In this document: positions 1-9,866 of the stretch, in pieces
Position numbering within the stretch: position 1 is the stretch's first letter
Layout of the letters: the number at the start of each line of letters is the position of its first letter
From: Stereum hirsutum FP-91666 SS1
Lineage: Eukaryota > Basidiomycota > Agaricomycetes > Russulales > Stereaceae
NCBI RefSeq assembly: GCF_000264905.1
Contig: NW_006763145.1
Location: 213,159-277,158 of the forward strand
Direction of reading: 5' to 3'
Length of the DNA: 64,000 nucleotides
The notes under the pieces: generated by a model
The model's input: only the letters and a program-made list of their open reading frames with translations
The model's database searches: none
What the model was told of the DNA's origin: nothing
Translations under genes and position numbers: made by a program

Positions 1-1
1 T

Positions 2-175
2 GAAGAGTTTGATGCTTTACGCATACCTCCTCGAGATCTGGGTTTGTTACGCCTTGACTTCGGTCTCAGTGGAGGTCCCAAAGTATGTTCACCATGTTTA
101 GTTAGAGGTGCACGTTACTTGACGAATTCGATGCAATCAAGCGAGTTGAGTGCTTCAAGCCTTCCTGAAGAATGA
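2..175 (+). CDS. Unidentified gene, 3' part truncated by the window edge
   Basis: A frame open from the window edge to a TGA at 173-175 starts with a clearly protein-like stretch (EEFDALRIPPRDLGLLRLDF), reminiscent of LRR or F-box C-termini. A canonical donor (GTATGT) follows the codons for GGPK at about 83-84. The gene may therefore splice there rather than stop at 175. The true end is not resolved and no family can be assigned from about 30 residues. The rest of the gene lies left of the window. Confidence 0.3.
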   Translation, partial: EEFDALRIPPRDLGLLRLDFGLSGGPKVCSPCLVRGARYLTNSMQSSELSASSLPEE

Positions 176-1677
176 ATCCATAGAATCAGATGGAAGCGAA
201 AAGTATAGGTAGAATGCAATGATGAAAGGAAACAGAGGTCGGACATACCAGAATATTTGCAAGACAAGTGCTGCGGGTGGCTCGACGTGGGGGTAGATCG
301 CCTTCTTCTCGCAAGGGCTGTATATTCATCGTTGTGCAATATCATCACCTAGAGGCTTGCAATCAAAGCGCCCCTTCATGCAGAAGAAACTAAATCAGTC
401 GGACCATGATACACGAATTCCTGTCACCGCTATTGAATGGTCAGATAGTATCAAAGCACAACTGACGAGTAAACCTGAAACACACCGACGTTCCTCCGCA
501 CTGATGGTAGGCTCATTCCAGTCGCGGTGAAGGTGCGCTTGAAGCTTGGAGCCTCGGCCTCGTCGACGCCGAACAACTTAAGCGCATGTAAAAGTTGACC
601 GCTGAAGACGCATTACTACCGAAAAGCCGTTTTATCGGGTGATGTTGCTGTCAGAGAAGGTTCGAACATGAAGGATCAGTCATGGTTGGAACTTCTATCA
701 GATTTGGCTGGAATACGCACGAAGCAATGTCCCGGCCTCAAAGCCGCAGTTGGATTCAACGAAAGACCGTGCGATTTTAGCTTCACATTGTTCCCGAAGG
801 CGCAAGAACGGAGATGATAAATTGAAGTCGTTCACACGACGAAAGTGGAACAATCAGCGAGCACGAGGTGAGCCTGTCGTGACTAAGACGGCGAGAGACC
901 TCCAGAAGGCTGCTACACATAATCAAAATAGTGTGGGCAGATAGCATCGCCGCAGCGGCAAGAGCAGAGCGGACGAACAAGATGTTTTCAGACCTCGCCA
1001 ACGAGATGATCCACAGACCTGCTGGTTCCAGTCGCCCCGCGATCACTGAGTACTGATGGGTAATTACTTCGCCCAGCTGCTACGATTCTGGAAAGGCTTC
1101 GCGAGGATCCAGGAGAAGCGCCATGCCATTACAATACATCTCTCACAGGACCGTGCATGGACGCTCGAAGCATACAGCGGCCACCTGGAAGGGTAAGCAT
1201 TCCGACCATACCGACCCAGGCGAATCGACCCACATGTGGAAGGCGTATTTGCATAGAGCGGCGAAGAAGACTAGTCGCACCCAAGCAAATCCAGAATGTG
1301 GATAATCTCGACACGGCGAGTCTAGATGCATGCGGAAGTCCGGGGAGCTGTGAGAGTAGGGTCGCCGTTAGTTTATACCCATGTAAAGAGGCAGGTATCG
1401 CAGAGGTTATGATAAGGCACACCGCAGGATCCGTCCAGAGATCTCATGGTGCCATCGTCTGACATTGAAAAGCCGTAAATGCGACGGACCGTGGGCGCCC
1501 TTGTGCGAGGAAAAGCCCGGACGTGGAACACAACACGTAAGTATAGGAGAGAAGATATTGAAGACTTTGATGCAATAATGCTATTGTCAGCGCACGAGGA
1601 AATACAAGCGAAAAGCAGAATCAAGATATTAGCTAGTCTCCACGCGGAACATCCGTTCAACCCTACGGATAGACATC
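176..1677. other. Gene-poor stretch with coding-like scraps
   Basis: No complete gene could be assembled here. Two short plus-strand stretches look protein-like: about 930-1050 (KIVWADSIAAAARAERTNK frame) and about 1530-1670 (EDIEDFDAIMLLSAHEEIQA frame). They are separated by stops and do not join into a sensible reading frame. They may be relics of a decayed gene or exons of a gene I cannot reconstruct. Confidence 0.4.
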
Positions 1678-3972
1678 CTATGCCGCGGCATGCGACTCAA
1701 CGCCCATGATTGCCACTTCCCTCTGGAAGAGAGCATCAATGTCATGATTGTACATGAAGAGAGAATACGGACGCACCCTCGTAGGACAATTCACCGTCAA
1801 CTTATTACAGCCCCAGACCTTCAGCTCCTGTAGCTTACCACACCCTTCCAATATCTCCCCAACGATCATGTCGGTAACCTCTCGGTTCCAACCCAGATCC
1901 AATCTCCTCAACTCCCTCAAACCTTTCTTCCCGAGCTCTTCCAGCGATTCCGCGTCTGTGTTGCGCCATCCATTGATGTTGAGCGATTGAAGATGTGGCG
2001 CTGCAGGGTGTGCGACGATGGCGGACAGCGCCATATAGCCAAGCTGCACCATCCTCAGGAATGAAAGATGCTTGAGGTTGGGGTTAGCGTTCTGCGAGGC
2101 CCATTGCTCGAAGACGTTTGCCATCCCTTCGTCCGTGGGGAGCGGCAAGTTTTGCAACGACAGGCTGGTGAGCTTGCGGCACGTCGGAAGTAATGCCTCA
2201 TTCAGGAAATCGTCTGAGATACGGCTGTGGCCTGAGAGGTCCAAGCAGGTCAATTCTTCACCAAGAGTCTTCACCAGACGTATCAAACCCTCCTCTTCCA
2301 TCCCCTCGCTGCTGGGGTCGGAAATGTCGAGCATTTTCAATGCTTCAAACTTGCATAGTTCGTCCACCCATGCGTCTTGCTCCTCCTTCTCTTTGCCACC
2401 GCCGAGTTTCCCAACTTCCTTGAGCATAAGCTCTTCTAGGCCGGCACACGAGTCTGCTAGGGTCTTCAAACACTCGATGTCGAACCTCGGGCTTTGCGTG
2501 ATGCAGAATGCTTTCAGGTCGGGGTGTGAACGAATAAAGTTGAGCCATCCTGGAACACGGACGAGGAATGGACCAAGGAGTTCGACGTGAGTAAGTGCGG
2601 GGAAGTTGGTCGACCAGGTGTTGATGACTTCGTCGTCCATTCGTCCGCAGAAGTCGAGGCGAAGTCGCGTCAGATTGGGGTTCATCATCGCGAGCGTTGA
2701 GAGAGAGTCGGGGACGAGCTCTGTGGCGATGTCAGAGGGTTATAATGCGACATAGAACGTGGAGTGGGTGTGCATACTGGTCGCGTCGTATAGAACTAGA
2801 TTCTCCTTGTCCAGTCCGTAGAAAAGAGTGGCGTTTTCGGGTGTCCTGAAAGTCATATTGGTATGAAGTGAAATTGTAGAAGTGGTTGAGGACTGACAAG
2901 CTCCGATTTCGTGATAGGGCACGGATGATACTATCTATGTTTTGATAGCCAATATCGCCTAATGCCTCAACGTCGTTAATGTGCTTCGAGAGCATCTAAT
3001 GAATAGTGTCAGCACGTACGATCACCCAGCTCACGATAACAAAACGCTTGCCTGAATGCACAAAGACACCAGAGTTGGAAATCTCTTCTCTTCGAAATGA
3101 ACGACACTTCGTTTGTCGACGGGGGCTTTGCGTTTCCTAGGTGCGACGGCAGGCTTCTTGTCCGCGCCAGTCTCCTTGACACACTTGTGGCACAAGTACC
3201 CGGGTGGCGGGTTTGCTGCCATCGTGTACTTTGTCTGGACGAAGTCGAACTGATGGTCAGCCCACGATGTGTTGTAAGTCGTGTATAGGAAGCAAGACGT
3301 ACCACCGTGAACTGTATCTCGCACCTCGCACATTCCTCGAAACTGCCTGGTTTCGGTGGCGACGCTGCCGCATTTGCGACCATATTCCTCGAGAGGGCCG
3401 TGTAAACATCGTCGTCTTCGTCTTCGGAATCCTCGTAGTCTTCGTCTCCGTCACCTTTCTTCTTCTTTGCGGCAGCCTTGGCTTTGGCCTTCTGTTTCGC
3501 CTCCGCTGCTTTCGTGGTCTTGCGCTTCTTTGTTGGGGCCTTCTCTTCTTCGCTTTCATCGAGATGGTCTGAATCTTCATCGCGCTGTGTGGCAGAGTCG
3601 AGTTGCAGATGAGAAACCCTTCTGGAGAGGACAACGACGCCCGAACGACACAAAATGAGGAGGTACGCACTGCATTTGCACGCGACGCACGGCTGCGCCT
3701 ACGCGTGCTGGGACTCGATTCATCCACTCCCATTTGATCCGCAGGAGTATCTCCAGCATTACTTGGGCCAGCTGCTTGTTGACCCTGAGCTTGCTGGGTT
3801 TCGTTTTGCTGCCTGGTTCTAACCCTTCGTTGGATAAAGTTGGTTGTGATATTCGACTCCTACAAGTCGTTTGGTGGTCAATCATACCATTAACATGTAG
3901 ACCAGAAGAACGCATTACCCTTAGAAACTCGGTGAGGGCTGAAGTAGGCCCGCGAACGTTATTACGACTCAT
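1678..3972 (-). CDS. RAD7: Rad7-type nucleotide excision repair protein
   Basis: This looks like the fungal Rad7/Rhp7 family, roughly 640 residues. In yeast, Rad7 pairs with the Rad16 ATPase (NEF4) for global-genome nucleotide excision repair and acts in a cullin ubiquitin ligase. The ATG at 3972 gives RGPTSALTEFLR, the family's conserved N-terminus. There is an in-frame ATG at 4041, but the 3972 start matches the family. After intron 1 come a Lys/acidic linker and a four-cysteine zinc-binding module (ECARC, then YLCHKC at about 3190). Next is the SKHINDVEALGDIGYQNIDS segment, followed by a long exon (from about 2690) of leucine-rich repeats such as LTCLDLSGHSRISDD and LRRLDLGWNREVTD. At least five introns interrupt the 5' half. 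It is divergent from the PARP gene. The start, zinc ligands and LRRs are seen directly. The NER role is inferred from the family. Confidence 0.85.
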
Positions 3973-4017
3973 GTTGATAGTGGTGATGGGGGTACGAGGA
4001 CAAGGTGCAACTGTCAA

Positions 4018-4029
4018 GCGACGCGTCGC
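4018..4029. promoter_or_regulatory. Palindromic MCB-like site in the RAD7/PARP divergent promoter
   Basis: The 12 bp perfect palindrome GCGACGCGTCGC contains ACGCGT, the MluI cell-cycle box bound by MBF-type factors in yeasts. It lies about 46 bp upstream of the RAD7 start and about 90 bp upstream of the proposed PARP start. A nearby TTTGGCG (about 4077) resembles an E2F/MBF half-site. Function is inferred from motif and position only. Confidence 0.45.
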
Positions 4030-4118
4030 GACGTGTCTCATTTATTTTGGGCCAAACATGGCGAAACAACGCGCCACTTTGGCGACGTAGGACAACCTTA
4101 ACCTTATTCGTCGGCACG

Positions 4119-5676
4119 ATGAACTACTCCAATGTTCAGCCTCGTGATGAACTTATCCTCTACTCCTCAGGGTAAGAGACAAACCCTGTTTGAACCCTGT
4201 CATGGTATTTACTGAGTATTGAAATATTCAAAATTCCCTCAAAATACACTCTTATGTCGACCCTCTCCTTTACACTGGCAGTCAATCCGTCGGGCTCCTT
4301 CCTATCGTGCGAACCGATTATAGGTTCCAAAACAGTATGCTATCTCCGATTACTTGTATCAGCGTCTGTTCTTGGCTCATTGTCCGGGGTAGTTGAAGAC
4401 TTCTTTCAGTCCAGATGGCTACACAACGACAAGGAGACAATGCGTGTCGTGAGGATTCTCGAGGTGAGACAAGACGCGCAGACCATGCGGCCGTATATGG
4501 ATTATATGTACGACGATCATATTGAACTTCGCGCGAGTATCCCGCCGCTTAATGCTTGTTTATTGGGCAAGGTCGAGACTTACCGGTCAATATGCACAGG
4601 AGTCTTTCCATCTCCATGGAACGAACAGGCAATGCATGCTCGGTGAAGACGATGACGCAGTGACTCCTTGCCATTCGGATCAGTGTTTTCTGTGTTGCAT
4701 TCTACGGGACTCATTTGATGTAGCACAGAGCGGTACGTTCTCCAATACTCTCCAAATCACGGCGATGAATACAGACTATGATGCTTGCGCAAAATAGGGA
4801 AGAAGTTTTCTTTCAAGAGGTGTGGATGGTCTTTCCTTTTATTATTCTCACTCTTTCAAAATATTGCTGATGCTAGTGACGCCTCCTTTCCGCACAGATT
4901 CGGCCATGGAATCTATCTAACCCCGTGTCTTCGAGTCAGTCTTACCTCCAACGCTCTATAAATCTCCAGTTTTGTAGACATATACATGTTTAACGAGAGA
5001 TGATTGGCGACAGAGGCCCACGACTACGTCGACAATCATCTACCACCTGATGTACCCGAAGCTCCAAAAGTCATGATACTGGCTCGCGTAGTCCTGGGCA
5101 GACCGATCGCCCTAACTACCAACGGGTACTACCTGCAGTCGCCGCCGGGTGGCTATGATTCGGTTCGTAGATTCACTTTCATCTCTGTCTATAAAATCGC
5201 TCAGACCTTGTGAGTAGGTCATCGGTAGACCTGGAGTCCACCCCGATATGAACTATGAAGAAACGGTCGTATATAATAATGACGCGGTTCGGCCAGCATA
5301 TCTCATCGTGTACGAGCTCGATAGACGGAACGAGGAAAACTCCCCTGAGACGAGTTATGGTTATGGGCAAGTTCAAGAACCGTATGCAAGCGACTACGAT
5401 GACGAGGAGGAGGAGGAGGACCCTCAGATTCGTTATTCGGGTTATGCTCACGTTCAGGAGCCATATGCTAGTGAGGAGGTGCAGGAGACATACGAGGAGC
5501 AGCACTACGAAGACCTAGAAGGGGAGCCGGACGCTGTTGTGGGTAGTTATGGTTATGACGGGGGCGAAGGGGATGCGCAGGACTTTGCTGTGGATGACGA
5601 TGTTTATGATATTAGCGACGATGGGGGTGGTGACGACGACTACGACGACGACGGTGGTGACGACTGGGATGATTGA
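4119..5676 (+). CDS. PARP catalytic-domain protein with acidic repetitive tail
   Basis: This is a fungal ADP-ribosyltransferase (PARP-like) protein. The exons give, in order: SRWLHNDKETMRVVRILEV (about 4411), FHLHGTNRQC plus a Cys-rich HSDQCFLCCILRDSFDV segment (about 4600-4730), RFGHGIYLTP (about 4900), AHDYVDNH, ILARVVLGRPIAL (about 5080), and NYEETVVYNNDAVRPAYLIVY (5252 onward). The His of HGT, the Tyr of GHGIY and the Glu of YEETVVY match the H-Y-E triad of active PARPs. After the domain come about 110 residues of Tyr/Asp/Glu-rich sequence with two VQEPYAS repeats. It ends in a poly-Asp stretch. Introns are at about 4790-4900, 4931-5015 and 5161-5218. The start at 4119 (MNYSNVQPRDEL) and the first exons are uncertain. 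It is divergent from RAD7. The substrate is unknown. Confidence 0.75.
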
Positions 5677-6383
5677 GTATAGGCGTTCAGACTGTGTTGT
5701 GCATGTCGTTGATTCGTCGTTGTTGACCCCGACATGAAAGATCATCTTCGTGAGGATGAGAACATCCTAAGACGTGATGTTAGTGGGGAGAGTCTTCATG
5801 AAGCGCACTTTCGGAAAACAGACAAGAGTGGCGGAATTGTGGCGTAGCAGCGGGTGTGGCGATGGGCGCTAACTACTGCAGTGCCAAGCACGTCCTTCTC
5901 CTCTCCGTTCATTGTCCAGCCCCATTCACGACGATGCTCTAACGGTCGAAACTATTATGATTCATAGCCAACTCCTTCCCCCGGATTGCTATAGCTACTG
6001 CATTGTTCAGGGCTGCCCGTGCTTGGTCCATGCTGCCTCGCGGTTTTGCCACCGTGTCTAATAATTCTCTGTGAAACACGCTTTGGCCACTGACAGGCTC
6101 TATGTCAAATGAAGCATAAAAGCAAGGGAACGTATGTACCGACCTCGAGGCTTCTGCTTTATCTTGTATGGGCCATCTGCACGAATGATTTCTCGCCTTG
6201 CTTATCAGGGCGGTTGGAAGCGATGCGTTTTGACCCTTGGGTGGCATTCACGGCCTATGTGTTTGAACTACCTCTTGCGACTATATAAGCATCTTCTACG
6301 GCAGTCTCTTTTGTCAACTGCGTCTGGTAGTACTTTCCCCACATTCCACCACAGGCTCCGTGTTTTGTTCTCTTGTTCGCCAC
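5677..6383. other. Intergenic region
   Basis: This lies between the PARP stop and the kinase start. A minus-strand frame at 5939-6247 and a plus-strand frame at 6134-6463 are open, but neither has family features or joins neighbouring exons. I regard it as the 3' region of the PARP gene plus the kinase promoter. Confidence 0.5.
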
Positions 6384-8903
6384 ATGAACATGAAAGCTGC
6401 CGGGCATGTGCTACAGGCCATGACGGGTCTGTTTCTGGAGTTTGCGCTGGTAAGCTTTTCTGATGCCTTTGTTATCGTGCTTCCAGCATCTCATCATCTT
6501 CGTTTAGACCATATTGACAGGATTGAGGGCCTTCTTGGTCGACGCATTCGCCCCCCTCTTCGAGGATGTCATGGACGGTGTCGCCGAGTCAACGAAGCGG
6601 TCATCGCCCAACGCCACCCCGTTCACCATGGAAGACGCGGCGATGATCTACCTTCGGGAGCTTCCCCTTTATGATCTCGATGACGACTTTATGTTATCTG
6701 TACTTGATACTATGAAGCTCGAGGTCTTCTTAGGAGACGGCCTAGGAAGACGCCCTTTCACTGACCGTTCTCGAGGTATGCGCCTTCACTCTTCTCATCT
6801 TGATTATAGGTTCCCAACATGATCATATATACAGCCGTAATGCAGACGAACATCCATGCTCTTGATACTCTCAGGAGGTCGCTTTCCCCTCTGCAGGATG
6901 ACGCCCGCATGGGATCAACAACGAATATCTCGTCTCGACGCCATCCATTTCGTCCATTCCTTGGTGCAGGTGTCGGCCATCTTCTCCGTCCATCTTCGCT
7001 CGATACAGCAACGGAAGCCACCCTCCACTCAGGTTGGCCTACCAACGCGCTCCGGACAATACCTCTTCCCCTCTCCGACTCTTATTCTCCTCAGAAGAAG
7101 CCCACCAGGATCGTTTACCAGGGCCTTGGTCTTGATGTACCTGCCCGTCACGATCCTCCCGAGAGGAGATCTGAGCCATACCCAAGTTCGTCGAGTTGTC
7201 TAGTCGCCCCGAGCTCGGGGCAGCGTCCCTTGATTAATTCCCAGTACTCCTCCCTTCACCTGTTGTCTGAGTCCAGGAACGAGCCGTTGATCGAAGTACG
7301 TGTCCAACGCTTTCGCCAGATATACCCTTCCTTACTTCGTCACCACTCCCGTGTCAAAGGTCAATGGCTCTAATGTAGGAGACGGCTCACGATCGCCAGA
7401 CGAGCACCATACTGCTCTGCATGTTGAAGCTAACCCTCCCGGGCCCCGATACGTGACCGATGGTCCGTTCCTGGACATCATGAACTCACACTTCAACTAC
7501 GATATGAAAGGCGTAATCGGCAACGGGACTTTCGGCAGAGTCGTCCAGGCAGAAGCTATCCCGAGACCCAATCGTTCGGGAGATGGCCTTGGAGCGTGCC
7601 CGGTCGCCATCAAAATCTTCAACAGGGAGATTCTTGCGCAAGACGAGCATCGGACGAAGTGGGAAGGCATGAGAAACGGAAGATCACGGAGTCGGACTCG
7701 ACGTTTCTCCTTGGATGTACGAGCACGTTCAAGGACGCGCACAATGAATACATTGTCACCGTGAGTGAGATCTCGGTGATTTCGTGCTCATGTTGTCGGA
7801 ATGCTTTATCGTTTCTTCAGGAGCTCTGTCACGGAACACTCGAGGACGTAATGCATCTAAAGGGGCGCAAGTCCCGTCTCACCGATGCCCAAATTTTGTT
7901 GTATGCTCGAGAGTTAGTAAGTAGTCTTTCTGCATGATCGGACATCTTCTCCTCTTACCATACGCTTCTAGGTCTTGGCCATTAGAGAAATGCACGACGT
8001 TGGCATCGTGCACATGGACCTGAAGCCAAGTAACATCTTAATCGACGAACACGGACATCTCGTCGTCTGCGATTTTGGTCTTTCCCATGAAGTGCCCACC
8101 TATGTTCCGAAGCACGACTACTCCGAATATCTCCATAGAGATAACTTTTCCGGTCAAATTGGGACAATTGCATACACGGCTCCGGAGGTCATCACTCACA
8201 CCTTCTATAATTGCAAGGTCGATACGTGGTCCTTGGGGATGATTTTGCTGGAGATGTACATGGGCGACAAGGTTCGTCTCTTCCATACGCTTCATATCGT
8301 CGTAATTAATATTTTCCATTCAAGTTCCCCCGGGAGTTGCAAGAGGCGGAGAACTTCGAGGAGGCTTATCACTTCCTATACCAGTGGCGCTTCCTGGAGG
8401 ACGTGATGCGTTATGTGACGGACCCAAATGCTCAGTATTTGATCCTAGCGGTAAGTTGAACGCGTTGCCCTTCCCCACAATCCAGCACTCGCTAATGTAA
8501 CTGTTGCTTCAAGCTTCTCCAGGAAAATCCTGACAAAAGACCCCATCTGAACGAGCTTACCATGCATCCCTACTTCCGTGGCACGTAAGCCAATTTTTCT
8601 TCTCTCTCTGACTCACCCGAGTCGCTGACTACACATGGTTCGATCTTCAGTTATTGGTCTGACGTTAGAGCCCGCAAACAGCTAGGTACTTGATCCATCA
8701 CCGATCACTTGTCTTGCACTCCCGCTTACATATTCTCTCCATAACTTACAGGCCCTGTTTGCCTACCCCTTCCGAGACTAAGGATGGACCCATGGACCGC
8801 TCTACGGTTCAGAGTCCCAGAAGACGCCAAAGAGTGGCGATGCGAAATCCCGAAACTCTTCAAAAATATGAATCGCTACGATTGCGAAGAGTCAGTGCCA
8901 TAG
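6384..8903 (+). CDS. Serine/threonine protein kinase with an apparent frameshift
   Basis: The N-terminal region (ATG at 6384) splices in phase through an intron at about 6450-6502 to [16 protein letters not shown], then to a Ser/Pro-rich linker. The kinase domain follows. It has a glycine loop GNGTFGRV (about 7520), the catalytic Lys in VAIKIF (about 7603), a hinge at [11 protein letters not shown], a catalytic loop HMDLKPSN (8011 onward), DFGLS (8071) and TAPEV. It ends with HPYFRGTYWSD and about 60 further residues. The usual HRD arginine is methionine, so it is a non-RD kinase. Oddity: the frame of VAIK...TKWEG (to about 7665) and the frame of [17 protein letters not shown] (from about 7669) differ by one base, with no room for an intron between them. 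Either one base is missing near GGGAAGG (7661-7667) or the gene is a recent pseudogene. Downstream introns all splice in phase. The subfamily is not assigned. Confidence 0.75.
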
Positions 8904-9866
8904 TCTTTTTGCGCCTTGCCCTCTAGAAGGTGGACCGCGTGCGGTGGTACCCTCCATCGATCGCAAGATTCGGATTTGAGGATTTATTCGAACGATGACC
9001 ACGGATACTGTTTTTGATGGCTCTTACGATACCTTACGAAACGAATGAACTATGTAGATGACCTGTTGACGACTTCTGTCCTTAGTGCGTGGCGTCTTGT
9101 GAGCTGTAAAAGAAGAAATGATGGGGGAAAGATCCGAACATCGGTCCATACAATGAGAACAGCAGCAATCAAAGTACTCCATACACTTGTGTCCATAGGT
9201 GCTACTTGGATCCGAAAAACATACGACAATATGTGATGAATGAGCGTAAAGTATTGTGGCATGAGCACATAGGGATGTCCATGAAGTATGAAGTACACGA
9301 AGAATGATACAGGTCGTTATGTTATGTTGTGCGGTATGCGTAAACGATAGGCGTACGAAGAGATGCTTGTGCGTGCGTAAGAGTCAGATGGAGGCTGAGA
9401 AACGGTGACCAGCACATCCAAATGAAAGCAATCGTCCGAAACGAGCATATAAGTCAAAAAATGTATCCATGAGCGAGGCGAAATAAGAGGCGAGAACAAA
9501 CACGATGAGACGGGCTTCGACGATGACGACTCTATATGCACTGCACATCGAAATGGACCGGCATCAATCATCAATCGTTACAAACGAGACGAGATGAGTC
9601 GCAAAGGCGATAAGCAGGACGCAAAAGCCGCACCAATGATCAGATAATGAGACCGGAGAGAGCTAGCCCTCGACAGCCACATTATCGACCAACCGAATCT
9701 CGACTCTGGACATTCGTCCTCAAGCCATATTACTTGACGAGCTGCTGGAACAAAGGAAAGAAGAAGGGATCAAGCGAATAAAAACATTGCAAAAATGAAA
9801 TAGGTCCGTCATGCATCGTGGGTCAAACCCTTCATCAGTTCATGATTCTGGTTCATGCTTGGTAAA
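8904..9866. other. Convergent 3' intergenic region
   Basis: This region lies between the kinase stop and the stop of the minus-strand coiled-coil gene, so it holds the two 3' untranslated regions. Short open frames (for example 9050-9298 minus) have no recognisable features. I see no RNA gene or repeat. Confidence 0.5.
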
